Shown here piece after piece: positions 45,801 through 55,643 of a stretch of 64,000 bases of DNA. A program made the translations under genes and the position numbers. Positions within the stretch are counted from its first letter, which is position 1, and every line of letters begins with the position of its first letter. Origin of the DNA: Parapristionchus giblindavisi (lineage: Eukaryota > Nematoda > Chromadorea > Rhabditida > Diplogasteridae); NCBI GenBank assembly GCA_943737045.1, contig CALSFV010000321.1, forward strand, positions 62,001 through 126,000. The letters run 5' to 3'. The notes under the pieces were generated by a model that was given only the letters and a program-made list of their open reading frames with translations, made no database searches and was not told the origin of the DNA.

Positions 45801-46461
45801 CTCTCCGCTTTGGCAGTACTCTCTCGCAGACAAATAAAGCTAGAGAGTGTGGCCAGAGCAAAGAGTTTCAAACTTTAAATAATCCATTTCCAGATACGTT
45901 TACATGAACTTTTTCTCAGTCTCCGAAACATTGATTGTGATGGGTCAATTGAGCTGGCAATTCAGTCATGGTAAGCAAAACACATATGAATTTTTAAATT
46001 GCTTAATATTGTCCATATATTTATGGTACAAATTCTGTGTTTTTAAAAACACAGAATGTTTTATATGGTTGATGTTATGTATCAAGTCTAAACACAATCA
46101 ACTGTTTTAGGAGCTCCCCCATTCATCTATCTCATATTGAACAAAACCATACGAAGGAACGTTAGGTAATACTAATACTAATACTAATAATACTAATAAT
46201 AATAATAATAATGAAAATAATAATATTTACTCGACATCGTATAGATATGTTTAGATAATAACTCTTTCTGATATGCTGACAACGCAATCAGTGAAGGATA
46301 TAACAAGCAAAACTAGATTGTCACGGTTTTAGACTGCTAGTCAAATTATTTATGACCATTTCAGGAACTTGATTTTCGGGTGCAAAAACCCCAAAGTGTC
46401 CGGTGTTTCTACTGTGCTGTCGAGCGGTCAAACGAAGACCGTTGCCAATTTCGAATTATGA
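42852..46461 (+). CDS. srt gene C: nematode Srt-class chemoreceptor
   Basis: Inverted paralog of A and B. Coding exons: 42852-42916, 43046-43142, 43300-43359, 44074-44151, 44257-44314, 44472-44557, 44605-44742, 45206-45301, 45567-45619, 45894-45970, 46111-46165, 46365-46461. Exon lengths are identical to A and B, all phases join, and the prediction is 319 residues. Marks: NLYNC, AIYIPCVIALYMEMHSTCYK, IVDMIALFANSLSFGYFLIN, SNRMMDLIRM, LLTPPLLTNS with MFFDPYIGDGHP, YPHTANNLL, SWQFSHG and IYLILNKTIRRN. A predicted plasma-membrane chemosensory receptor; the ligand cannot be inferred. All splice sites are canonical, and the last intron has a GT donor where A and B have GC. Two MITEs sit in intron 3. 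The C-terminal tail diverges (FGCKNPKVSGV) but ends NFEL as in A. Confidence 0.92.
43715..43834. repeat. small MITE, CAATGGTCTCTTC family, in srt C intron 3
   Basis: TTAAAGGGAGC...GCTCCCTTTAA with near-perfect arms. TTAA or TTTAA at the ends suggests a TTAA-like target. Confidence 0.8.
43849..43962. repeat. 120 bp inverted-repeat element in srt C intron 3
   Basis: Contains 'gcgacaccccaagat', 'gactctccgctctggcc' and the 'gagtgtgcct' end. It lies 15 bp from the preceding MITE. Confidence 0.7.
44990..45123. repeat. hAT-like remnant in srt C intron 7
   Basis: Ends 'gccttgacgcacagcccag', the complement of the CAGGGCTGTGCGGCAAGG end seen in srt A and B, and contains 'attgccgaaattaccggg'. Same position relative to the exons. 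Confidence 0.5.
45728..45796. repeat. short inverted repeat in srt C intron 9
   Basis: Arms TTGGCAAATGATTGA and TCAATCATTTGCCAA about 40 bp apart. It could form a stem in the pre-mRNA. Confidence 0.6.
45797..45880. repeat. 120 bp inverted-repeat element, core, srt C intron 9
   Basis: Contains 'actctccgctttggcagtac' and 'ggccagagcaaagagtttc'. Outer arms missing. Confidence 0.65.
46166..46225. repeat. AT-rich trinucleotide repeat at srt C last-intron donor
   Basis: (TAATAC)n/(AAT)n tract beginning exactly at the GT donor of the last intron. It may have replaced the GCAAGT donor kept in A and B. Confidence 0.6.
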
Positions 46462-46667
46462 ATTGATTTCGTTCCTGGTTTAATTATGACTTATTGATTG
46501 TATTTAGGAATTTTGAATTTGACTAAAGTTTATTTGTTCACATATGAAAAATATATTTTATTTTTCTTTAAAACGTATGATTCTAATAAATATTTTTTCA
46601 TTGCGAAGATCAGTATTTTGTTTATTGTTATTTACATATTCCGATCATATTGATCATTGATCACTTA

Positions 46668-46817
46668 TTGATCATGCGGTAAAGTAGGTCGGAAGAAGAC
46701 ATTAGGCCCTCCGGACTGAATTGGCCTTGAAAGATCACTATCATATTAGATCCTATCAGTGATCGTCCGCAGGACTTCGTGTGCCTTGACTAACGGGGTG
46801 TACCTTTACCTTTTACC
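46668..46817 (+). repeat. SINE, 5'-truncated copy
   Basis: From 'gcggtaaagtaggtcggaag' through 'ccctccggactgaattgg' to the CTTTAC tail. Its 3' half is mirrored on the minus strand at 48135-48212. Confidence 0.7.
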
Positions 46818-46905
46818 TTCACTTATTCCGTAATGAAAGTAATATTTCGAACACATTGATGGTATTCAAATACATTCAAGACTGTAGTGAATGCAAAACC
46901 AGAAG

Positions 46906-48128
46906 AGATAAGAGAGACTATCTGACTCAGTGAACATATTTTGCTTATGGCTTGGCACTTGGCCAAAAAGTGATATGAACCGATCGGGCCCAAATCGTGC
47001 ACAGTTGTAGTATGGGCTGACATAAGCTCGCAGGCGGAGTTTGGGTTCGTCATATCTACATCCTCGCTAAATAACTTAAGTTCGATGAAGTGGCATCGAA
47101 ATTTCAAAGTTTACGGATTCATTCGATATATGTTTACGATGAAGGGCAATAGTAAGCAGGTACATTCCACCAAGTATCATCCCGATCCAAAATCGTGAGA
47201 CCCAGAAAAAAATTAAAAAGACCGGTCTGGGGCCCATAAAATGTTTTTATTATTTTTCCTGCAATTGCCTATCGGTGAGGGTCTTTTTTTATTTCTTCAA
47301 TTTGACGAGTATTTATTAGTGTAACTACTATATGAAAATGAACTAAAACACAATCGTGGAAGTTTGCCTTATTCCCGAAAAACCACAACTAATTCACCTT
47401 TTTATCGCGAACTGACCGAATAAGCATATGCCGGTTACGGTTATGCATATTCGGAAATTCAAAATTCATAGTTTTTTTCGAAAAATACCGTCATATTACA
47501 CCTCAGATATTCATACAACAAACAAATAATAAAAGAAAAAACAATAATATAATACCGAAATCGAATGAAAACAAACGGTGATTGACGAATTTTGAATTTC
47601 CGCCTTTGCATTACAGTAGGTGGCACACCATTTATCGTCTCAGTTCGCGATAAAAAGGTGAATTAGTTGTGGTTTTTCGGGAATAAGGCAAACTTCCACG
47701 ATTGTGTTTTAATTCATTTTCATATAGTAGTTACACTAATGAATACTCGTCAAATTGAAGAAATAAAAAAAGACCCTCACCGATAGGCAATTGCAGGAAA
47801 AATAATAAAAACATTTTATGGGCCCCAGACCGGACTTTTTAATTTTTTTCTGGGTCTCACGGTTTTGGATCGGGATGATATTTGGGGGAATGTACTTGCT
47901 TACTATTGCCCTTCATCGTATACATATATCGAATGAATCCGTAAACTTTGAAATTTCGATGCCATTTCATCGAACTTACGTTATTTAGCGAAGGTGCAGA
48001 TATGACGAACCCAAACAAGCTTATGTCAGCCCATACTACAACTGTGCACGATTTGGGCCCGATCGGTTCATATCACTTTTTGGCCAAGTGCCAAGGGAAT
48101 GTCACTTGAGCCAGATAGTCTCTCATAA
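46906..48128. mobile_element. 1.2 kb long inverted repeat
   Basis: Arms of about 0.5 kb (46906-47414 and 47639-48128) flank a spacer of about 224 bp. Matching segments include 'gagagactatctg', 'cacttggccaaaaagtgat', 'gatcgggcccaaatcgtgc', 'gcaattgcctatcggtgagg' and 'cctttttatcgcgaactga'. The arms are highly similar. SINE 3' ends point inward on both sides. No transposase frame and no clear target duplication. Confidence 0.75.
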
Positions 48129-48134
48129 AGGTTT

Positions 48135-48212
48135 ACTTAAAGTAACCCCGTTATTCAAGGGACACGAAGTCCCGCGTGTGATCATTACTATTCCAGTGAT
48201 ACTCGAAGAGAA
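48135..48212 (-). repeat. SINE fragment, minus strand
   Basis: Reverse complement of the SINE tail region ('gtaaccccgttattcaagg...acgaagtcccgcg...ccagtgat'), flanking the right arm of the long inverted repeat. Confidence 0.6.
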
Positions 48213-48389
48213 CAGAACGACAAACTGTCCTGTAAATGCACTTCACCACCAACAATGTCATACAATACAAAGACCTTTATCAAGCATGGATCCAGCATTA
48301 TTTTTTTAAAACTTGAATTCAATATAATTTATTCATTAGTTGATATATTTCGAAGCAACAGTGAAGAACATTTTTCGATAAAAAGATCG

Positions 48390-48511
48390 TTAAAGGCACA
48401 CCCCAAGCTAGTTTTACTCTCCGCTCTGGCAACGATCTCTCGTAAACAAAGAAAGCGAGAGAGTATGGCCAGAGCGGAGAGTTTAAAATTAGCTTGGGGT
48501 GCCGCTTTAAA
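48390..48511. repeat. 120 bp inverted-repeat element, best-preserved copy
   Basis: Full palindrome: TTAAAGGCACACCCCAAGC at the left and GCTTGGGGTGCCGCTTTAA at the right, with core CTCCGCTCTGGCAACG and CCAGAGCGGAGAG. The arms can be read almost without interruption. TTAA at both ends suggests the target. Used as reference for the family. Confidence 0.85.
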
Positions 48512-50100
48512 GGTTACAATCAACAACAATTTTTGGTCTGATTAATGATAATTCGTTGATTTCTCAGTAAAGAATTTTCAAAATTCTTGCCGTTTTTTAC
48601 ATAAAGTACGCTGTGTTTTTGCCATTTTCATGCAATTATTTTTACGCATGTCTGATGATGAGATCACGCTCATGGGAAATGTTCTTTTGGTCTGAACATC
48701 AGAGCGTAGGCGACTTGTAAGGGAAGTGCTTTGTTGAAAAAGGTAAAAGGATTTCCCCATATTCTAGGAATATGAATTCAAACGCTAATAAGGCCAGTGA
48801 GAATTCAAGACGAATTCAGCCCAGAGGGAGTACTAATCTCTTCTTCGTACCTCTTTTACTTTACCTAGTGATTTGAAACCAACAGCATACCTGCAGTGCC
48901 ATGCAATATCTGAGTTTGCAACAAATTTAATAATTCTATATGGCTCTTTCAGTTCTCAGTTTCCTAAATTCCGGAGTTGGCAATAGGCAAAGTACTCTCC
49001 TGATGTGAAAAATATATGCTTAAACGATCTCTGACACGGATTACAAGGATGTAGACACCTCAAATCCGGCAGAAACTCCAACTGAGAGACGCTTAAAACA
49101 TAGTCACTTTAATAAATCGGAAGGATCATGACAAAACGAATTCCAAACTGTAATATCAAATTTCACGAATAATCTTAAAAGATCGAAGTTTTTTTGCGAT
49201 GGAAGTGGGAGACTACGGCTGGCGAAAACAAATTGTGACGTTGAAATCAGGTCCACTGATGAAAATTTTATTTTATTGTCGTATTTTCGTAAAAACTTAA
49301 TATTGCTATTAGTTGTATCTATTATGGGAGGCCTACAACGATTATTGCTCAAAATTGAAGCTTGATAAGTATCCGGAAATTTTCTAATGAACATAGCAAT
49401 ACTTGAAAATTCATCGTGTCTTGTATTCCATCACATACTATGAGCCAAAAATAGCACAAACGGTAAAGGCTATCTGTCATTGAATTGGAGTCAGCGTTCG
49501 CATTCGCAATATCATTGTTTAGGGTAAATAGTACATAAAAAAATGACGTTGAAACGAATATCAGTAATCCTCCGTAATTAGTTCTATATAGAGCGCAAAA
49601 AGGAACAGAACAATATAGGAATGCCAAGCACTTTATGCGCTATATGAAGTGAATGTTCCTTATTATTATAACAAAAATGTGCGCTAATTCCATAAATTCC
49701 ATGAAAATTATTTCAAAATGCTATAACTTTGTACCTTATCGCCATCTTTTCGCCAAGTTTATAATGTGCTGCAGGGTGAGAAGAAGAAGGAGGAATGAGT
49801 CCATCCCTATCAAACATTATAAATCAATTAATAATTGATCGATCGATCTCGACCACCAAAATTTGCAACACAAGGAACATTTTTTTTTATTTAACACATA
49901 GGTTCTTTGCAAGTTCATCTATTTAGATAATCAAATTATAACAATCTGCATTCATTCTTTCAACATTTTCCACATCACTCCATTCATTCTCCATTTCATT
50001 TTCATCCACTCTTCTCCACTCCAACGGTCGACTCGCTTTCCAATGTGAATTTCGCTCTCGTCATTTATGTTTTTTTTATATTTTAATTAATAAAAAAACA
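48512..50100. other. intergenic; possible membrane-protein exon on minus strand
   Basis: Mostly without recognisable features. On the minus strand, 49627-49349 encodes two hydrophobic stretches (GGLLIFVSTSFFYVLFTL and LYRLCYFWLIV) and an overlapping frame (49394-49104) continues hydrophilic. This could be a decayed membrane-protein exon pair, but no splice sites join them cleanly. A segment 'atccggcagaaactccaac' (49062-49080) recurs at 63858, where the satellite ends. Confidence 0.25.
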
Positions 50101-50142
50101 ATAATGAATTTTGCTAAACAGTGTTCAATACGTTTCATTAAG

Positions 50143-51802
50143 ATGTCGAAAGTACGAGTAATAGAATTCACTCTCCAGTGCAAGGTTACCGAAGATAGGT
50201 TTGTCAATCAATGAATATTTAAAAAAAATCAATCAATATTATTTTCAGGAATGGAGGCATCAAGCGAGAGACTACTGTAGCTATGAATGATGAGTTGAAG
50301 TGCGTGATCATGCTTGCAAACGAACTCTTGGATCCAAAAACGACCGCTATTCTAGGAATGATTGTCTCGAAATGAAAATTTGCAGGAACGCTCTCAAAGC
50401 ACAAAAGGAGATAAATCCATCTTATGATGGATTTACTATGGCTGATCTGAGGAAAATGGGAGATGAACTTGACAAAGAAGAAGCCTCTGCGATGTGAGGA
50501 GTAAATTGTTATTTTTTAAAGACGAAAGTGAAATATTACAAAAAAATTTCAGAAACGCTAACAAGAAGAAAGAAGACTGCGAGGACACGTTTACGTGCAT
50601 ATCAGAGACTGGATCACTAGTGTAACATTAGCGCTCTTTGAATTTAAATTATCGATTTATCGAATTTAGCAATGTTTTGGATACTGTAGTCTGCGCTGTA
50701 ATGTTTGTATACGTGGAGGAGGGAAAGGTATCTTTTCGTGTGTCTCAAGACGACTTTTTTAAATGATATCTGTTCAGGTTTGCCTCACAAAGAAGAGAAA
50801 AGAAGTAGGACGTCACTACACATTGAAGTTGATTATTGATGAAACCGCCGAGAAGGCTGAGTTATCCTTGAAGTAAGAAACTAGAGGCCGTATCCATGAA
50901 CGTTGGCAAACCGTTTGCCGGCAAACGTGACTTCACAAGCGTAGGGGAGGATCTCTGGCAAACGCCTGCGCCTACGGTTGTGACGTCACATTTGCCGGCA
51001 AACGGTTTGCCAACGTTCATGGATACCTATACAGGTTCTCGAGTCTCCAATCTGGGGCTGTAAAGTGGTGCCGCAACCTTGATGCACCCTTGACACATTA
51101 ACCAATGAATATCTTTTCAGGAAGTTCCGTATCTTCAAATGTGATCGTCATTGGGTTAATCTACAAGAGGTATCGATTATCGATTGAATCTTGATCAATG
51201 ATTGATTGGTTTTGTAGATCGATATGTGGGAGCATCAAGGGAAGTCAGTAAAGGACCATGCTGTGGAAGGGGCAAGCGATTCTCTTGCATATGCCTACTT
51301 CGTCGTCGATATGCTCAATGTAAAGAGCTCATTTCATTTGCAATTTTTTAGCTTTGTGTCGTCAAGCACCTTCTGATTTTGGCAAGCCCCGAGCTATTTT
51401 TTTTATTTTTTTATTTTTTTTAAAGTCCCCACTCTGCCAATGCGCTCTCACTGTCTTTGTCTACCAGAGAGCATGACCAGAGCGGAGAATACAATCAGCT
51501 TTTTTGTACAATATAGCTCGGAGTATACATTGAAAAAAATATAGTGGAAGCCGTAGAATTTAGTCTATACACAATAGAAGAATATAATACAATATCCTTT
51601 ATCAAGCCAAAACCATTTTGGAGGGAATGCCTGCCACTAAATGAGTGATTAGTCTTAGCGTACAAGGGGCAATATAACATATAAAAACCACAATCGATTG
51701 TTTCTGGAATTTGATCTTTGATCTTTGCAGACATCCGAACAGAAGAACCGACCGATTCCATATGACAAGCAACAAATTAAAAAGATCAAAGATCAATCAT
51801 AG
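50143..51802 (+). CDS. nine-exon gene of unknown function (219 aa)
   Basis: Exons 50143-50198, 50249-50299, 50386-50493, 50553-50621, 50670-50727, 50778-50872, 51121-51169, 51218-51319 and 51731-51802. Acceptors are nematode-like (ATTTTCAG, TTTGCAG, TTTCAG, GAATTTAG). All eight junction phases agree and total 660 nt with one stop, which is unlikely by chance. An in-frame ATG at 50104 would add 13 residues. Segments: MSKVRVIEFTLQCKVTEDR, a charged helical part (DLRKMGDELDKEEAS), a Lys/Glu patch, a hydrophobic VLDTVVCAVMFVYV, a VGRHYTLKLIID strand-rich part, and a Lys-rich C-terminus (QQIKKIKDQS). I do not recognise the family. The most doubtful junction is the exon 2 donor (AA/GTGCGT). Introns 6 and 8 have received MITEs. 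Confidence 0.65.
50890..51026. repeat. 137 bp palindromic MITE in intron 6 of the unknown gene
   Basis: Perfect or near-perfect arms: GTATCCATGAACGTTGGCAA and complement, then 'accgtttgccggcaaacgtgac' paired with 'gtcacatttgccggcaaacggt'. Single copy in the window. Confidence 0.8.
51381..51530. repeat. 120 bp inverted-repeat element in intron 8 of the unknown gene
   Basis: Has 'ggcaagccccgagc', a T-rich expansion, 'ccccactctgccaatgc' and 'gaccagagcggagaat', ending 'tagctcggagtatac'. Diverged. Confidence 0.6.
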
Positions 51803-51995
51803 AAGCAGTTTGATTGAAGAAATATCATTGTCATCGCTTGATGCATTTCGATAGATATATCACAAGTGATAAACGACTGATATTATTGGCTCTGTTTGAT
51901 TAACATACATTAAGTAGAATATGATATAAAATTTGATTGAGATTGTACAAATTCATCATAAGATTGTGAACAGATCCTTCGAGTATGCCGAATGT

Positions 51996-52068
51996 GGTCT
52001 CGTGGTGTAGTGGTTATCACGTCTGCTTTACACGCAGAAGGTCGCCGGTTCGATCCCGGCCGGGACCT
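51996..52068 (+). tRNA. tRNA-Val(UAC): tRNA-Val (anticodon UAC)
   Basis: 73 nt cloverleaf. The acceptor stem GGTCTCG pairs with CGGGACC (one G-T pair). D-arm region TGGTGTAGTGGTTATCAC serves as A-box. The anticodon stem TCTGC/GCAGA encloses loop TTTACAC with anticodon TAC. T-arm GCCGG-TTCGATC-CCGGC contains the B-box GGTTCGATCC. A run of four T follows at 52067-52070 region and can terminate polymerase III. No intron. The discriminator base reads T, which is unusual for valine tRNA (commonly A), so the 3' edge is the least certain part. Confidence 0.93.
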
Positions 52069-52246
52069 TTTGCATTGCAATTTTTATGACATGTTTCAAT
52101 TTCGATCAAAGGAATCCTGCAGTATTCTACATTATAATTTTGTTCTGCGGCATTAACATTACAAGACAGAATAAAGTAGGGTTACTTGAAATATATCGGG
52201 ATATTTAAATTAACCTTAAATATAGTGGAAAAAATGAACAAAACAA

Positions 52247-52275
52247 TAAGGGACCGTTTGAGTAAGACTCGACTA
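52247..52275. repeat. remnant terminus of TTAA palindrome family
   Basis: 'aataagggaccgtttgagta' followed by 'agactcgac' matches the GAGACCGGCTCGGTAAGAC terminus with a few changes. No second end was found nearby, so this is an eroded or truncated copy. Confidence 0.4.
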
Positions 52276-52606
52276 AAATATGTGAAAGCACTGTAAAAAC
52301 AAATTTGGGAATCGGGGTTCTCACCCGATGGTGCTAAAATTTGTTGACTATGCTCCTTGAATTTAATGACGAACATGCCTGTCTAATTCATTTTTCATGG
52401 AAAAGTTTCTGAAATTTTCAAAATTTGATTTCCTTTCAAAAGCAAAAATGTATATTGCAAGACACATAGATCGGACAGTAATAACTTGAGGAACACATAG
52501 AAAAAAAATCAGGCAATTTGAGGAAGGTCTTTCGAAAAAATCAACTTTTAGTGTAGTCATGGAGTGGAGGCAAGAGGCGAGAGAGTGTGCTGATGCGATA
52601 GAGCAG

Positions 52607-52725
52607 AATTCTCCACTCTTCCACATTCTCTCGTAAGCAAAGAAAGTGAGAGAGTGTGGCCAGAGCGGAGAGCTTAAAACATTAACTCTGAGAGTTTCAA
52701 ATTGATTCGGAGTGTGCCTTTAAAG
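52607..52725. repeat. 120 bp inverted-repeat element
   Basis: 'attctccactcttccaca', 'tggccagagcggagagctt' and end 'cggagtgtgcctttaaag'. Left outer arm is eroded. Confidence 0.7.
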
Positions 52726-53129
52726 GGAACGAAGAGCCGAGGTGAATATTTTCCTGTTAGTTATGTGGTGTTAAAATCTTGGAAAAATAGATGGAAAAGA
52801 GAAAAGTAGTGTTACTTTTATGATGGTAAAAGTATTTGGAAAAGTAGCATGCACATCGTAATTGACAAACTTTTGCAATAAAAACCCTTTACGCGAGTGT
52901 TGAATTACTACTTTTCCATCAACTTTTACAAGATTTTAACACCCTAATAGTTTGATCGTGGTCTCTTGTTGTAGTGTGGCACACACTAAACCCATGTTGA
53001 GTCTATATGACTAAGCCTGACTACAATCTCTCGTTTGCTTAAAAAAACGTCAATGTTGTTTATTCATTCACTATCTCTTCCTTTGTTTGTTTCTGTTTTA
53101 CTCTCGTCCTTTCCCTTATCATCAACGCT

Positions 53130-53251
53130 TAAAAGCAGACCCCGAGCTAATGTCAAACTATCCGATCTAGCCACACTCTCTCGTTTGCTTTGTCTACGAC
53201 AGAGTGCTGCCAGAGTGGAAAGCTTAAAATTAACTCGAACCGTTCCTTTAA
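53130..53251. repeat. 120 bp inverted-repeat element
   Basis: 'aaaagcagaccccgagctaa' start, core 'tccgatctagccacac' and 'ctgccagagtggaaagc', end 'cgttccttta'. One of two copies within 300 bp. Confidence 0.7.
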
Positions 53252-53306
53252 TTTTCGATCTTCGTTCCAAATCATCTCTGTCTGTGTCTATTCCATCACG
53301 TTCAAC

Positions 53307-53427
53307 TTTAAAGGCGCACCCCAGCCTAATTTGAAACTCTCCGCTCTGGCCACACTATCTTGCTTTCTATGTATGCGAGAGAGTATTGTCAATGCGGAGA
53401 GTCAAATTTGCTTGGGGTGTGGATTCA
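53307..53427. repeat. 120 bp inverted-repeat element
   Basis: 'ttaaaggcgcaccccagcc' start, 'actctccgctctggccac' core, 'cttggggtgtggattcaaa' end. Adjacent to the previous copy in the same orientation. Confidence 0.75.
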
Positions 53428-53880
53428 AAAATTCTTCAAATAAACAATCTTTCCTCTGACTCTCCGCGTCATAAACATGTTTGTTTGTTTTTTTTATCAA
53501 AAAATCGTTTGGTAAATTTGAAACTTTGTTTCAGCAATGCTGAGCAGAAATATGCACCGAATCGCCGCTGGGGGCACGAGATTTTGTTAGTTTCATTAAT
53601 TAAAAAAAACAATACAAAGAAATTATAGAAATGCATTTTTTGTAGAATAAAAAAATTCATCATCAAAAACTATAGAGAAAAAATCGAAAAAATATTATTT
53701 TGGTTGAAAAAAATTATTCTCAATTGCTTCGAGTCGCGATCCCACGCTCAAGTACGATTTCCAATGCAAAACGAGCACTTGGTAGGGGTGAGATTCATTG
53801 TCGGCTATTAGGTCTTTTTCGAAGTTTAATTGAAACTATAAAAATAAATAAAACTAATTAATAGATTAATTAAATATATA

Positions 53881-53999
53881 AAGGGAGCGTTACCTCTCTC
53901 AATGGTCTCTTCGACGCGCTATGCTTTCTCGTTGTTAGAGAACAGAGAAATAGTGTGCGCAATGAAGAGACCATTGAGAGAGGTAACGATCCATTTAAA
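53881..53999. repeat. small MITE, CAATGGTCTCTTC family
   Basis: Near-perfect inverted repeat 'aagggagcgttacctctctc ... gagagaggtaacgatcc', 30 bp upstream of the first recognised GNAT exon, probably in an intron. Confidence 0.8.
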
Positions 54000-55546
54000 A
54001 TAAATGTATTTATTTTATTCATTTGCAGGCATTTGGCCTGAACAAGGAAAGCGACCGGAATTTCTTCGATTGGATTCTATCCAAATCTCTCCTTTATCCA
54101 TATGGCATAAAAATTGTAGAAAAAGCCAGTGGAAAGGTAATTTAATGATCATTCAAGATGATGCTAATTGTTACATTATAAATAATTATAAAATTAATAT
54201 TTATAAAATGCAAAAAAAATTGAATTCCTTGCACTCCTATACTAATTTATCATTTAGTGAATTGAACGTAGTGATGATGATGTAGTGATTAAAGGCCATT
54301 TTTATTTTTTGAATATATGTGGTGCAGCTCAAAAATAAGTACATATTCCAATGGTGGCCAACAGCCATTTCCCACATACCAACCTAACAAATATATCTAT
54401 ACTCTTGACTTTGAATACTCTCGACTCATCTGTAGTAAATTCGCCCAACCCCGGACGTTTTCGAAATAGTATCAAAGCTGTGATCTAGATGTTGCAGCAT
54501 TTTCGTCGTTCTTCCTAAGTAATCAATATATAATGTTCAAAGTATAATATACTGTGAACATTATATATTATCGTAACTTTCCGTTGTCCAAGAACCGATA
54601 AACTATTTTTATTATTATTCACAACGTGAACCCAATAAAAATTGATTAATGTGCAGCTCATCGGATTTCGTGTGATGTCCGTCTCGCATAGGGACGATAC
54701 GAACAACTTTGAGCTACTCGACGATGACCTCAAGAATGAAGAGGAGGCAGTTCAGATTTTGGGTGAGATCTTGAAATATCGAGCTCCGACTCGGAGCTCC
54801 AATCTGTCAAACACCGTTCCTACTGAATCTCTGTTCGCAGAGCTGGAGCTCCGACTAGGAGCTAAGGTCAACAACCTTAACACAGAAGTTAAACAACAGC
54901 CCATAATTTCTTTCCCGTTGTTTTGCTTTCTTGCATTAGGATATTAGCAAAAGCGTACAATAATTTTTACAGCGAGGATTATTGACAAGTTGATTGGGGA
55001 AATTTGGAAGCTCAGACCCGAAGCGAACACGGTATGATCTTTTATTCTTAATCCTTTATTGATCTAATAGGAGACAGATCTCAGCTCAATCATTTTTCGA
55101 TCATAATGTTGATCTTTGATCTTTGGTATCTTATTTCTGATCTTTGGTCTTTGCAGATTCTACGAAGAAATATCACATTTATGAATAGAAAGCATCAACG
55201 ACATCGCCCAGTACCTTCTGCACTTGAATCTCGATTTCGACCAACTTCGAGTATGTTTAACTATTTAACTTTTGCATATAACAATTAAATATTTTTTAAC
55301 TATATGTATTTGTTGCATATCTATTTAACTGTACCTATTTAACTACTGTTTAACTATTTAACATATTATGTTATACAGACGTAGCGGCCAAAACACCATA
55401 AGGCACATTATAACTAACCCATATATTTTATAAATTTACATTTTATGTTCATGCAAACTTTTTCCCGTACTCTTTTAATATTATTAATTTAACTAAATTA
55501 ATTTACCTAACCAAAATCATATTTTATTTCATACAGAACATTATCA

Positions 55547-55643
55547 TTAAAGGCACACCCTAAGCAAATTTTACTCTTCGTATTGGTAAAACTCTCTCGT
55601 ACACAAATAAAGCGAGAGAGTGTGGCCAAAGTGGAGAGTTTAA
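55547..55643. repeat. 120 bp inverted-repeat element, left part; split by palindrome copy 4
   Basis: TTAAAGGCACACCC start and 'ggccaaagtggagagttTAA'. The missing right end (aaatagcacggggtgtttctt) continues at 57602-57625 after palindrome copy 4, so the palindrome inserted into the TTTAA within this element. Confidence 0.75.
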
